Assembly: GCF_029504575.1 (NCBI RefSeq)
Contig: NZ_JAQFII010000001.1
Coordinates: forward strand, 6,331,001 to 6,395,000
DNA length: 64,000 bases
Origin: Streptomyces sp. SPB162
Lineage (GTDB): Bacteria; Actinomycetota; Actinomycetes; Streptomycetales; Streptomycetaceae
Direction of reading: 5' to 3'
Below, in pieces: positions 9,073-17,569 of the stretch (positions are counted from its first letter, which is position 1; each line of letters starts with the position of its first letter). Under the pieces are notes generated by a model that ran no database searches, was not told the DNA's origin, and saw nothing but the letters and a program-made list of their open reading frames with translations. A program made the position numbers and the translations under genes.

Positions 9073-9102
9073 CTAATGGTTAGATGGCTCTCTATTCATT
9101 AG
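9073..9102. promoter_or_regulatory. Imperfect inverted repeat upstream of the hydrolase, candidate operator
   Basis: The arms are CTAATGGTTAGA and TCTATTCATTAG: 12 bases each, 10 of 12 complementary, separated by six bases. It is much more AT-rich than its surroundings. It lies upstream of the hydrolase start and overlaps the last codons and TAA stop of the small membrane gene. The size and symmetry suit a TetR- or MarR-type dimer, but no such regulator gene is adjacent. Confidence 0.45.
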
Positions 9103-9518
9103 TTTCGCCGATGTGATCGCAATCGGCGCAGCGCAGCCCCTCCCGCCGCCAGGGCGGTCAGAACGACCACCGCCCCCAGCGCGACCGCGAGGTTGCGGGG
9201 GTAGTCCAGCGGCAGCACCGACGGGTTGGACGTGGCGGCCGGCCGCAGCAGGAACGGCAGTGCCACGGCGGTCAGGCACGCGGCGGTGATCAGCCCGCCG
9301 CGCACCGGCCGCCGTACGTGCGGCGGCAGCCACCGCGACAGCGCCGCTCCGACGGCCAGCACCACCGGCGTGAGCACCGCGTCGTGCAGCACGATGCCGC
9401 CCGCCAGCCAGAGCGGCACATCGACCGGCGCCTTCACCTCACCAACCGTGAACAGCTGGACGGCGCCCAGCGTCATCGCCGCCACCCCCACCATGCCGAG
9501 TGCGATGCGCGCCTTCAT
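9099..9518 (-). CDS. Small four-helix membrane protein
   Basis: A 139-residue hydrophobic protein with about four membrane segments (around residues 5-25, 36-58, 70-90 and 110-130). The longer frame to 9545 would start inside the upstream gene; the ATG at 9518 overlaps the stop of the molybdopterin oxidoreductase (ATGA), which indicates translational coupling. I do not recognise a named family. The tight coupling suggests a membrane partner or electron-transfer accessory for the oxidoreductase, but no haem-binding pattern is evident. It ends with TAA. Confidence 0.8.
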   Translation of the reverse strand: MKARIALGMVGVAAMTLGAVQLFTVGEVKAPVDVPLWLAGGIVLHDAVLTPVVLAVGAALSRWLPPHVRRPVRGGLITAACLTAVALPFLLRPAATSNPSVLPLDYPRNLAVALGAVVVLTALAAGGAALRRLRSHRRN

Positions 9519-10744
9519 GCCAGCACCTCCAGCCGGGAGACCCACTTCGTCTGCAGCACACCCGGCCGGTTCGGCGCGATGATCCGGGCCGGGAAGCCGT
9601 GGTCGACGGAGAGCGGCGCGCCGTTCAGCGCCAGCGCCAGCAGCGTCAGCGGATCACGCGCGTAGGAAGAGCCCATCTCCATCACCGAGTAGGCGCCGCC
9701 CTGTTGCAGCGACACCACCCTGACCCTCGCCCCCGGCGGCGCGCCCGCCCGGTCCAGCAGATCGCGCACCCGCACGCCCTCCCAGTGCGCGCTCTTGCTC
9801 CAGCCCTCGACACAGGCGATCGGCAGTAGCGAGGTGTGCTGCTCCAGAGCCCGCAGCTCGGGCAGCGTCAGCTCGTACGGTCGCGGCCCGGCGACCCGCA
9901 GCCGCCAGTCCGCGAGCCGCGCCGCGGTGATCCCGGCCGCGGCCGCCGTCTTGTTGACGGGCAGCCCCTGCGGGCCGTGGTCCGGGTGCCGCGGCGCCAG
10001 CAGGTCGAAGTCCTTGAGCGGGGTGAAGGACTGCCCGACGGTCGTCAGCGTGACCGCGCCGACCGCCGCGCCGACGCCCAGCACGAACGCCCGCCGGTCC
10101 GGCCCGTCCGCCGCGGGCAGCCGCACCGTGCCGGCCGACCGCCGCGACCAGTGCTCGGCGATGACCGGGGCCTTCACCGCCAGGTGCAGCAGCAGCGCGC
10201 CGATCGCGACCCAGGCCAGCGCCCAGTGCACGGGCACGAAGTTCCACGGCCACGGGTACCACTGCAGCGTGTTCAGCAGCCCGGTGAGCAACTGCAGCAG
10301 CACCGTCCCGACCAGCACCGCGATCGACAGCCGCTCCAGCGCCTTGCCCACCGAACGGGCCGGCGGCCAGGCGAAGAGCCGCGGGTAGACCGTCCACAAC
10401 TTCGCGAGCACCAGCGGGATCGCCGCGATCCCGGTCGCCACGTGCAGCCCCTGGGTGAGCCGGTAGCCCCACGAAGGGCGGCTGGGCAGCCGGTCCGCCG
10501 CCCAGCCGGGCGGGTGCTGCAGGTAGTGGCTGATGAGGCCCGTCACGAAACTGACCGCGATGGCCGCCCCCAGCGCGCGGCCGACGACCGTGGCCGTGCG
10601 GGCGTCGTGCAGCCGTCCGGTGAACGCTCCCTCGCGGAGCGGGCCGCGACGCAGCCAGGCGGGTGGCGCGGGCAGCGCGAGCCGCGCGCTGCCGCGAGGG
10701 ATCGAAGGCTTCGGGGGACGGTCCCCGTCCGATGGATTCTGCAT
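9515..10744 (-). CDS. Membrane-anchored molybdopterin-dependent oxidoreductase (sulfite oxidase fold)
   Basis: Fusion of an N-terminal membrane part with a C-terminal sulfite-oxidase-type molybdopterin domain. Hydrophobic segments lie near residues 55-75, 98-118, 138-160, 168-190 and 220-238. The His residues in SHYLQH, GLHVATG, PVHWALAW and LLHLAVK could ligate haem as in a diheme cytochrome b. The catalytic domain runs from about residue 250 to 409 and has the expected Mo-ligating Cys311 in IACVEGWSKSAHW. This suggests an enzyme that exchanges electrons with the quinone pool. It heads a two-gene minus-strand unit with the small membrane protein. Substrate unknown; sulfite or S/N-oxide chemistry is possible. 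Confidence 0.87.
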   Translation of the reverse strand: MQNPSDGDRPPKPSIPRGSARLALPAPPAWLRRGPLREGAFTGRLHDARTATVVGRALGAAIAVSFVTGLISHYLQHPPGWAADRLPSRPSWGYRLTQGLHVATGIAAIPLVLAKLWTVYPRLFAWPPARSVGKALERLSIAVLVGTVLLQLLTGLLNTLQWYPWPWNFVPVHWALAWVAIGALLLHLAVKAPVIAEHWSRRSAGTVRLPAADGPDRRAFVLGVGAAVGAVTLTTVGQSFTPLKDFDLLAPRHPDHGPQGLPVNKTAAAAGITAARLADWRLRVAGPRPYELTLPELRALEQHTSLLPIACVEGWSKSAHWEGVRVRDLLDRAGAPPGARVRVVSLQQGGAYSVMEMGSSYARDPLTLLALALNGAPLSVDHGFPARIIAPNRPGVLQTKWVSRLEVLA

Positions 10745-10858
10745 GCTCCCATCACACCCCCGATCAGGGTCCCAACAGGGGAAGGGACTCCTTACGGATC
10801 GCGGACGCCGGGCCCGGCGGGGAGCCGGCGGGCGGCTCCGCCTGCCACGGTGGGTCGT

Positions 10859-12253
10859 GTGGGAATCCGCACCGTATGCACCTCGATCCTCGTCGCCGCG
10901 CTGACCGCCGTCGTCGCCGTCACCATTCGCTCAGGAGGTTCCGAGGCGCACCCGCGCCACCTGCTGTACTGGTACGCGGCCGCCTGGGCGCTGTTCGCCG
11001 CGGCCGTGTGGGCCGTCCGTGAGGTCCCCGTGCGCGCCGCCGCGGTCCTGGTGCTCGCCGGCAGCGCCGCCCTGGCCCTCGCGGCGCTGAGCGGACCGCC
11101 GCGCACCAGCAGCGACATGTACCGCTACGCCTGGGACGGCAGGGTGCAGGCCGCGGGCATCTCCCCGTACGCCCATCCGCCCAACGCGCCGGAACTCGCC
11201 GGGCTGCGCGACCGCTGGCTCTTCCCGCCGGGTCCGGCCTGCCCCTTTCCCGATCTGAGCACGGCCGGCGCCGACTGCACCCGCATCAACCGCCCCGGCG
11301 TCAACACCATCTACCCGCCGGTGGCGGAGGGCTGGTTCCTCGCGGTCCACGCGCTGTCGCCCGACGGCGCCCGCCACAAGCCGACCCAGATCTCGGGCGC
11401 GCTGCTGGCCGTCGGGACCAGCGCCGCCCTGGTCCTGGTCCTGTGGCGGCGCGGAGATCCACGGCGTGCGGCGCTGTGGGCCTGGTGCCCCGCGGTGTCC
11501 TTCGCGGCCGTCAACGACGCGCACGTCGACACCCTCGGCGTGCTGCTGACCGTGCTCGCCCTCGGCACGTCCGTCCTGCCGCGCCGCGGTGCGCTGCTGG
11601 GTGCGGCCATCGCCGTCAAGCTGTTGCCCGCGATCGTCCTGCCCGGCGCCCTCGCCCGCCGGGGCCCCCGGGACGCCGCGCGCGTCCTGCTGCCCGCCGT
11701 GCTGGTGGTCGCGCTCGCCTATCTGCCCTACGTCCTGACCTCAGGCTTCGGCGTCCTCGGCTATCTGCCGGGCTATCTGCGGGAGGAGGGGTACGAGTCG
11801 GGCAGCGTCCGCCGGTTCGCGCTGCTGCGGCTGTTCCTGCCGGACGGCGTCGCCGCCCCGCTCGCGGTGGTCCTGATAGCGCTGACCGCGCTCTACGTCC
11901 TGCGCCGCGGCGATCCCGCCCGGCCGTGGAGCGGCGCGCTGCTCGTCACCGGCACCGCGCTACTCCTGACCTCGCCCTCGTACTACTGGTACGCCCTGCT
12001 GGTGGTCGCCCTGGTCGCGCTCGACGGCCGTTGGGAGTGGCTCGCCGTCCCGATCGCGGGCACCGTGCTCTACGTCGGCAACGCGATGGGCGCCCACGGC
12101 AGTTGGCTCCAGTCCTGGTCCTACGGGACCGCCGCGGTGGCGGTACTGGCCGGGGCGGTGCTGCGGGCCCGCGCGGCGTCACGCGGGCCCGCAGCGCGGG
12201 AGCGGGTCGGGGCGGTGACCGACGGCGCGGGCGTGGGGGTCAGCAGCCGGTGA
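10859..12253 (+). CDS. Polytopic glycosyltransferase, GT87-like
   Basis: Integral membrane protein of 464 residues with about ten hydrophobic segments. The conserved external loop begins SSDMYRYAWDGRVQAAGISP, a signature seen in GT-C type (GT87/DUF2029) transferases that use polyprenyl-phosphate sugars; the Asp in that loop is the usual catalytic candidate. I chose the GTG at 10859, since the open frame runs far upstream through another gene. It is divergent from the oxidoreductase (114 bases) and converges on the DinB-like gene with a 14-base overlap. Together with the epimerase and GT2 genes it points to a cell-surface or lipid-linked glycan. Confidence 0.85.
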   Translation: MGIRTVCTSILVAALTAVVAVTIRSGGSEAHPRHLLYWYAAAWALFAAAVWAVREVPVRAAAVLVLAGSAALALAALSGPPRTSSDMYRYAWDGRVQAAGISPYAHPPNAPELAGLRDRWLFPPGPACPFPDLSTAGADCTRINRPGVNTIYPPVAEGWFLAVHALSPDGARHKPTQISGALLAVGTSAALVLVLWRRGDPRRAALWAWCPAVSFAAVNDAHVDTLGVLLTVLALGTSVLPRRGALLGAAIAVKLLPAIVLPGALARRGPRDAARVLLPAVLVVALAYLPYVLTSGFGVLGYLPGYLREEGYESGSVRRFALLRLFLPDGVAAPLAVVLIALTALYVLRRGDPARPWSGALLVTGTALLLTSPSYYWYALLVVALVALDGRWEWLAVPIAGTVLYVGNAMGAHGSWLQSWSYGTAAVAVLAGAVLRARAASRGPAARERVGAVTDGAGVGVSSR

Positions 12254-12767
12254 CGCCGTCCGTCAGTTCGCGCAGCAGGTCGGCGTGGCCGTTGTGCCGG
12301 GCGTACTCCTCGATCATGTGGACGTAGACCCACCGCAGGTCGATCGGTCCACCTCGGCGCGGGTGGCTGTCGAACGTCTCGTCGAGCGAGCGTCCCGCGA
12401 CGGTCCGGTCCGCGAGTTCGCACTCGCTCGCGAACACGGCGAAGTCGGCCTCGGCGGCGGCGCCGTCGACGAGGTCGAAGTCACCGTCCGGCTCCTCGTC
12501 GGGACAGTAGAGGTCACCGAGGTCCGTCCGGCCGTCGAAAAGGGTCCGGAACCACCAGCGCTCCACCTCCGCCATGTGCCGGACCAGCCCGAGCAGCGAG
12601 AGGGTCGACGACTTCACCGGGCGCAGGGCCAGCTGCTCGCCGGTGAGGCCGGCGCACTTCGCGAGGAGGGTCGCGCGGTGATAGGCGAGCCAGTTGTCCA
12701 GCGAGGTTCGCTCGTCGGCGACCAACGGGGGATCGGTACGGGGTACTTCGGGTGCGGTCCAGGTCAT
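12240..12767 (-). CDS. DinB/DUF664 family protein
   Basis: A 175-residue four-helix bundle protein of the DinB/DUF664 superfamily, which includes mycothiol-dependent enzymes. The typical features are the N-terminal LDNWLAYHRATLLAKCAGLT, the His in LLGLVRHMAEVERWW and the C-terminal HMIEEYARHNGHADLLRE. The three His residues (in VRHMAE, HMIEEY and RHNGHAD) would bind a divalent metal. Start at the ATG at 12767. The last 14 bases overlap the convergent glycosyltransferase gene. Thiol-dependent detoxification is the family theme; the exact substrate is unknown. Confidence 0.92.
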   Translation of the reverse strand: MTWTAPEVPRTDPPLVADERTSLDNWLAYHRATLLAKCAGLTGEQLALRPVKSSTLSLLGLVRHMAEVERWWFRTLFDGRTDLGDLYCPDEEPDGDFDLVDGAAAEADFAVFASECELADRTVAGRSLDETFDSHPRRGGPIDLRWVYVHMIEEYARHNGHADLLRELTDGVTGC

Positions 12768-12887
12768 CCGCACATGATGGCGGCGCGGGGCGGCGTCCGC
12801 ATCCCGGTATCGCTGCCGGCCCCCGCTCCTCCGGGCCCGCGGGACCGTGCGCCCCGCCGCGGCGCTATCGTTCGCGCGGAGGTACAA

Positions 12888-13385
12888 GTGAACGATGAAC
12901 TGGACCGGGGCCGTCCGCTGGCGGTCTTCGACCTGGACGGGACCCTCTCCGACACCCGGCACCGGCTGATCCACCTGGAACGGCGGCCGAAGGACTGGGC
13001 GGCGTTCTTCGCCGCCGCGGTGGACGACGCCCCGCTGGCGGAGGGCGTGGCGCTCGCGCTGGAGACCGCCGTCGCCTGCGACATCGAGTACGTCACCGGA
13101 CGCCCCGAACGCTGCCGCCGCGACACGGTCGACTGGTTGGAACGGCACGGACTGCCGGCGGGCGAGGTGTGGATGCGGACGGACAACGACCGCAGGCCGG
13201 CCCGCGTCACGAAGCTGGAACTCCTGCGCAGACTCTCCCGCACCCGTGAGATCCGGCTGGTCGTCGATGACGACAAGCAGGTCTGCGACGCCTACAAGGG
13301 CGCCGGATTCACCGTACGGCGGGCCCGCTGGATGGCGACCGCCCCGCTGCTGGAGCAGGCCCAGGACAGCGAGGGGCGCACCTGA
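12888..13385 (+). CDS. HAD-family phosphatase (polynucleotide 3'-phosphatase-like)
   Basis: A 165-residue HAD-superfamily hydrolase. Motif I is AVFDLDGTLSDTRHR, with both catalytic Asp residues. Motif II is EYVTGRPERCR, and the C-terminal acidic motif IV is LVVDDDKQVCDAYKGAG. The order and spacing resemble the phosphatase half of T4 polynucleotide kinase and related stand-alone proteins. The GTG start at 12888 has a GGAGG site eight bases upstream. It is divergent from the DinB gene. Given the RNA ligase and exonuclease III elsewhere in the window, an end-repair role is possible but only inferred. Confidence 0.88.
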   Translation: MNDELDRGRPLAVFDLDGTLSDTRHRLIHLERRPKDWAAFFAAAVDDAPLAEGVALALETAVACDIEYVTGRPERCRRDTVDWLERHGLPAGEVWMRTDNDRRPARVTKLELLRRLSRTREIRLVVDDDKQVCDAYKGAGFTVRRARWMATAPLLEQAQDSEGRT

Positions 13386-13467
13386 TGCCGCGCGCCGCCG
13401 CTGCCTGCCACTGCCTGCCACTGACAGGGACAGGCTGCGAACGGGCCGGCGGAGGAGACTGATCGGC

Positions 13468-14394
13468 ATGGACACTCCCGCGGAACTCGGCGAATTCCTG
13501 CGCACCCGCCGCGCCCGGCTGCGGCCGGAGGACGTCGGACTGATCTCCTACGGCGCCAGGCGCCGGGTGCCGGGGCTGCGGCGCGAAGAGCTGTCGCAGC
13601 TCGCCGGCGTGAGCGTCGCGTACTACACCCGGCTGGAACAGGGCCAGAGCAACAACGCCTCGGAAGGGGTGCTCGACGCCCTCGCCGCCGCGCTGCGCCT
13701 CACCGAGGACGAGCACAAGCACCTGCGCAACCTGGCGCGCCCCGGCCGCGCCAGGCGCCGCCCGGCCGAGCGCCCCGAAAGCGCCAGGCCCGGGACGCGG
13801 CAGTTGATCGCCGCGATGCGCGACGTGCCCGTCGTGGTCCTGGACCGGCGCTTCGACGTACTGGCGTGGAATCCGCTCGGGCACGCGCTGACCGCGGGGC
13901 ACCTCGACGCGCGGAGCCCGGACCGCCCCGCCGACCGCCCCAACCTGCAGCGGCTGCTCTTCCTCGACCCGCACACCCGCGAGCTGTACCCGCGCTGGGA
14001 CGAGGAGGCCCGGCGCGCGGTCGCGTCGCTGCGGTTGGCCGCGGGGCAGTACGCCGACGACCGCCGGCTGGCCGAGCTCATCGGCGAACTGACGATGAAG
14101 AGCCCCGAGTTCGCCGCCCTGTGGTCGCGCCACCCGGTGAACGGCTGCACCTTCGGCGCGAAGGCGTTCCACCACCCGACGATCGGCCCGCTGGACCTCT
14201 CCTTCGAGATGCTGCAGGTCCCGGACGACTCCGGGCACCGGATGCTGATGTACAGCGCCGGGCCGGGCTCCTCCTCCGAGGCGGCGCTGCGCCTGCTCGG
14301 AACCATCACCCGGACGGAGCAGCCGACCGCCCCCCGGGACCCGAGGACGGTGAAGCTGACCACAGGGGGTGACCGTCACCCGGAAAGCAGGTGA
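13468..14394 (+). CDS. Helix-turn-helix regulator, MmyB-like
   Basis: XRE-type DNA-binding domain in residues ~5-85 (LRTRRARLRPEDVG, VPGLRREELSQLAGVSVAYY, TRLEQGQ), followed by the MmyB-type ligand-binding domain (VVVLDRRFDVLAWNPLGHAL; RLLFLDPHTRELYPRWDE). 308 residues. This architecture is common in Streptomyces; several members control a divergent dehydrogenase and may bind a fatty acid. Here the neighbours are a phosphatase and a small membrane protein, so the target is unclear. ATG at 13468 with a GGAGGA site upstream. The LapA-like gene begins three bases after its stop. Confidence 0.93.
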   Translation: MDTPAELGEFLRTRRARLRPEDVGLISYGARRRVPGLRREELSQLAGVSVAYYTRLEQGQSNNASEGVLDALAAALRLTEDEHKHLRNLARPGRARRRPAERPESARPGTRQLIAAMRDVPVVVLDRRFDVLAWNPLGHALTAGHLDARSPDRPADRPNLQRLLFLDPHTRELYPRWDEEARRAVASLRLAAGQYADDRRLAELIGELTMKSPEFAALWSRHPVNGCTFGAKAFHHPTIGPLDLSFEMLQVPDDSGHRMLMYSAGPGSSSEAALRLLGTITRTEQPTAPRDPRTVKLTTGGDRHPESR

Positions 14395-14397
14395 CCC

Positions 14398-14637
14398 GTG
14401 GCGAGAGCCGACAAGTCGACGTCCGGCGGCACGCCCGGCCGGCAAGCGCTCACGCCGGGCCGGATCGCGGTGGCCTTGCTGGCGGTGCTCGGCCTCGTCT
14501 TCATCTTCGAGAACACCCGGCAGGTCAGGATCCGGCTGATCATTCCCGAGGTGACGATGCCGCTGTGGCTCGCCCTGCTCGCAGTGGCCGTCATCGGCGG
14601 CGTCTGCGGCGCCTACCTCTTCCGTCGCAGGAAGTGA
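14398..14637 (+). CDS. LapA-like (DUF1049) small membrane protein
   Basis: A 79-residue membrane protein with two hydrophobic helices (about residues 23-41 and 53-74) joined by the short polar NTRQVRIRLIIPEVTM. The FENTRQVRIRLI pattern and the C-terminal positive cluster (LFRRRK) match the LapA/DUF1049 family of envelope proteins. The GTG start lies three bases after the upstream stop, so it is probably co-transcribed with the MmyB-type regulator. Function in actinomycetes is unknown. Confidence 0.82.
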   Translation: MARADKSTSGGTPGRQALTPGRIAVALLAVLGLVFIFENTRQVRIRLIIPEVTMPLWLALLAVAVIGGVCGAYLFRRRK

Positions 14638-14647
14638 CGCAGAACGC

Positions 14648-15145
14648 TCACCCGCCGTCGGACGACACGAGCCCGTCCAGTGGCTTGCCGAGGCACACAC
14701 TGAGCTCCTCGTGCCGGTACAGCCCGAACTTCGACACCGGGGTGTAGTCGCACGACTCGTACAGCGCGATGGCCTCTGGCTGCTTCGTACCGGTCTCCAG
14801 GACCATGCGGGACCGCCCGGCCGCCGCGGCGCTCGCCTCCAGCTCGGCCAGTATCCGCCGCGCCAGGCCGCGGCCCCGCGCCTCGTCGACGACGTACATC
14901 CGCTTGAGCTCGGCGTCGCCGTCCGAGTACCCCTCCGGCGACTCGTCCTGCGCCCGCCAGCCGCCGCTGGCGACCGGCTCCCCGTCCACGTACCCCACCA
15001 GGTACAGGCCCCGGGGCGGGTCGAACTGGGTGGCGTCCATCGGGGTCAGATCGCCGTCGCCGTACCGCTCGACGTACTCCAGCTGCACCCGGTCGTTGAG
15101 CTTCACCGCGTCGGGGTGGTCGTAGCGCAAGGTTCGAATCTCCAC
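14648..15145 (-). CDS. GNAT family N-acetyltransferase
   Basis: A 165-residue acetyltransferase. The acetyl-CoA binding motif A is ELKRMYVVDEARGRGLARRI, followed by the usual LETGTKQPEAIALYESCDY segment near the C-terminus. I chose the GTG at 15145 (VEIRTLRYDHPDA); an adjacent GTG at 15148 is equally possible, and the longest frame to 15238 would occupy the divergent promoter region. It is divergent from exodeoxyribonuclease III. Substrate unknown. Confidence 0.87.
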   Translation of the reverse strand: MEIRTLRYDHPDAVKLNDRVQLEYVERYGDGDLTPMDATQFDPPRGLYLVGYVDGEPVASGGWRAQDESPEGYSDGDAELKRMYVVDEARGRGLARRILAELEASAAAAGRSRMVLETGTKQPEAIALYESCDYTPVSKFGLYRHEELSVCLGKPLDGLVSSDGG

Positions 15146-15252
15146 CACGGCATCGTACGTGTGTACGCGTGCGGGTCCGCCCCACGCCGATTCGCGCACG
15201 TCACGGTCGCGTAGGCTGCGCTGCGCTGATATCCGCACTTCGGGAGCCTGCC

Positions 15253-16050
15253 GTGCTGACTGTGACGACCGTGAATGTCAACGGGCTGCGTGCCGCCGCC
15301 AAGAAGGGCTTCCTGCCCTGGCTGCGGGCCACCACCGCCGACGTCGTCTGCCTGCAGGAAGTGCGCGCCGAGGCCGAGCAGCTCCCCGACGAGGTCCGCG
15401 AGCCCGAGGGCTGGTCCGCCTACCACGCCCCCGCCGCCGCCAAGGGCCGCGCCGGCGTCTCGATCTACAGCCGCAGCGAGCCCACCCGCGTTCAGATCGG
15501 ATTCGGCTCCGCCGAGTTCGACAGCTCCGGCCGGTACATCGAGATCGACCTTCCGGGTGTCACCGTCGCCAGCCTCTACCTGCCCTCCGGCGAGGTCGGC
15601 ACCGAGCGCCAGACGGAGAAGGAGCGGTTCATGGCCGAGTTCTTCGTCCACCTCACGGACCTGCGCGCCCGCGCCGCCGCCGACGGCCGCGAGGTGCTCG
15701 TCTGCGGCGACTGGAATATCGCCCACCGCGAGGCCGACCTCAAGAACTGGAAGACCAACCAGAAGAGCGCCGGCTTCCTCCCCGAGGAGCGCGCCTGGCT
15801 CACCAAGGTCTTCGAACAGGGCGGCTACACCGACGTCGTCCGCCGCCTCCACCCCGACACCACCGGCCCCTACTCCTGGTGGTCCTACCGCGGCCGCGCC
15901 TTCGACAACGACGCGGGCTGGCGCATCGACTACCACGTCGCCACCGCGGGGCTCGCGGACAGGGCCACGTCGGCCGTGGTGGAGCGGGCCGAGTCGCACC
16001 CCGAGCGCTGGAGCGACCACGCACCGGTGACCGCCACGTTCGACGTGTAG
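15253..16050 (+). CDS. xth: Exodeoxyribonuclease III (Xth/ExoA family)
   Basis: Apurinic/apyrimidinic endonuclease and 3'-phosphatase/exonuclease of base-excision repair. The endonuclease/exonuclease/phosphatase fold motifs are in order: TVNVNGLRAA, the metal-binding Glu in CLQEVRAE, CGDWNIAHREADL, the RGRAFDNDAGWRIDY block and the terminal SDHAPV with the catalytic Asp-His. 265 residues is normal. I chose the GTG at 15253; a GTG nine bases later would shorten it slightly. It is divergent from the GNAT gene. Confidence 0.94.
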   Translation: MLTVTTVNVNGLRAAAKKGFLPWLRATTADVVCLQEVRAEAEQLPDEVREPEGWSAYHAPAAAKGRAGVSIYSRSEPTRVQIGFGSAEFDSSGRYIEIDLPGVTVASLYLPSGEVGTERQTEKERFMAEFFVHLTDLRARAAADGREVLVCGDWNIAHREADLKNWKTNQKSAGFLPEERAWLTKVFEQGGYTDVVRRLHPDTTGPYSWWSYRGRAFDNDAGWRIDYHVATAGLADRATSAVVERAESHPERWSDHAPVTATFDV

Positions 16051-16071
16051 CGCGCGGGAACCCGAGGGGCG

Positions 16072-16383
16072 TCAGTGCACGGTCACCGAGACGCCCGGCG
16101 CCGCGTAGGTGTCGGCGTGGTCGGCCTCGAACGCCCGCGACAGCCACTCCGCCACGGGAGGCGTGTGGCGGTCGGCGAGCGCCTGGCGCTCGTCCGCGTT
16201 CTCGACGGACGACAGGTGGCCCGCGAGAGCTTCCCGGAAGGCGGTGCGGGCCGTTTCGATGTAGTCCGTCACCACGCCGCCATCAGCACGTGAGCCGCCG
16301 AGGCTCAGCGTCCAGCGGACACGGCGCTTGATCGGCATGACGAATCCACGCATAGGGCTTTGCTGGCTCATGCCGCCGAGCAT
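16072..16383 (-). CDS. Small hypothetical protein
   Basis: A frame of up to 103 residues with no domain I recognise. The C-terminal half is acidic and helical-looking (YIETARTAFREALAGHL, ERQALADRHTPPVAEWLSRA); the first 35 residues are basic. Three ATG candidates exist (16383, 16371, 16338); a GGAGG site lies 11 bases upstream of the first, so I kept it. Third codon positions are G/C-rich, which favours a real gene. It ends 22 bases from exodeoxyribonuclease III (convergent). Confidence 0.55.
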   Translation of the reverse strand: MLGGMSQQSPMRGFVMPIKRRVRWTLSLGGSRADGGVVTDYIETARTAFREALAGHLSSVENADERQALADRHTPPVAEWLSRAFEADHADTYAAPGVSVTVH

Positions 16384-16410
16384 AGGAGCACTTCCCTCCC
16401 ACGGAGCGGA

Positions 16411-17478
16411 TCAACCGGAGGACGCGAGGACGCTCGCGAGGTCGTAGCGGACCGGTTCCTCCAGCTGGGCGTACGTGCAGCTCTCCGGGTCGCGGTCCGG
16501 ACGCCAACGGCGGAACTGGGTCGTATGGCGGAAGCGGTCGACCTGCATGTGGTCGTAGGCGACCTCGAGCACCCGCTCGGGCCGCAGCGGCGTCCACTCC
16601 AGGTTCTTGGCGCCGCTCCACCGGCTGGGGGCGCCCGGCATCCGGCCGGTCGCGTGCGCCTCCTCGTCCTTCCAGGCAGCCCACGGGTGCTCGTCCGGTT
16701 CGGTCATGCGCAGCGGGGCCAGCTCCGCCATCAGCTCCTCGCGGCGCCGCATGGGGAAGGACGCGCACGCGCCCACGTGCTGCAGCCGGCCGGCCGCGTC
16801 GTACAGGCCGAGCAGGAGCGAGCCGATGACGGGCCCGCTCCTGTGCTCGCGGTAGCCGGCCAGGACGCAGTCGGCGGTGCGCCCGTGCTTGACCTTCACC
16901 ATCAGCCGCTGGTCCGGGCGGTAGAGCAGCTCCGGCGACTTGGCCACCACACCGTCGAGACCGGCGCCCTCGAAGCGGCTGAACCACTCCTCGGCCACCG
17001 CCAGGTCCATCGTCACGGGTGCGACGTGCACGGGCGCCACCACGCCGGCCAGGGCCTCTTCCAAGGCGGCACGGCGCTCCCGCAGCGGAGTGTCCAGCAG
17101 GGCGGCTTCGTTGAGGGCCAGCAGGTCGAAGGCGACGAAGGAGGCGGGGGTGCGTTCGGCGAGCAGCCGGATCCGCGACTCGGCGGGATGGATGCGCTCC
17201 TGCAGGGCGTCGAAGTCCAGCCGGTCGCCGGAGACCACGATGATCTCGCCGTCCACGACGCAGCGCTCCGGCAGCTGCTCCAGCAGCGCCTCCGCCAGCT
17301 CGGGGAAGTACCGGCCGAGCGGTTTGCCGTTGCGGCTCCCGATCACGAGCTCGGGGCCGTCGCGGTGCACGATCGCGCGGAATCCGTCCCACTTGGCCTC
17401 GTACTGCATCCCCGGCGGGATACGCGCTGCCGCCTTCGCCAGCATCGGCCTGACCGGCGGCATCACGGGAAGGTCCAT
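16411..17478 (-). CDS. ATP-dependent DNA ligase (LigC/LigD ligase-domain type)
   Basis: Stand-alone ATP-dependent DNA ligase of 355 residues. Adenylation motifs in order: I EAKWDGFRA (nucleophile Lys29), III VVDGEIIV, IIIa FVAFDLLAL, IV LDGVVAKSPE and V LMVKVKHGRTAD, followed by an OB-fold domain. The size matches the LigC class of actinobacterial NHEJ ligases. It is divergent (91 bases) from the LigD-type polymerase gene, so the two form a split end-joining module. No Ku gene is present in the window. Confidence 0.93.
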   Translation of the reverse strand: MDLPVMPPVRPMLAKAAARIPPGMQYEAKWDGFRAIVHRDGPELVIGSRNGKPLGRYFPELAEALLEQLPERCVVDGEIIVVSGDRLDFDALQERIHPAESRIRLLAERTPASFVAFDLLALNEAALLDTPLRERRAALEEALAGVVAPVHVAPVTMDLAVAEEWFSRFEGAGLDGVVAKSPELLYRPDQRLMVKVKHGRTADCVLAGYREHRSGPVIGSLLLGLYDAAGRLQHVGACASFPMRRREELMAELAPLRMTEPDEHPWAAWKDEEAHATGRMPGAPSRWSGAKNLEWTPLRPERVLEVAYDHMQVDRFRHTTQFRRWRPDRDPESCTYAQLEEPVRYDLASVLASSG

Positions 17479-17569
17479 GATCCGAGTGTGCGGCCGCTCG
17501 CGACCGCCCGCCTCCGGACGCCGGCGCGCTCCGGAGGCGCGCGCCCGGAAGCGGTCCTAGCGTGAGGGC

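Noticed and set aside
13401..13426. Short tandem CTGCCTGCCA-type repeat before the MmyB-type regulator
   Set aside because: Only about two units; too short to call a functional repeat.
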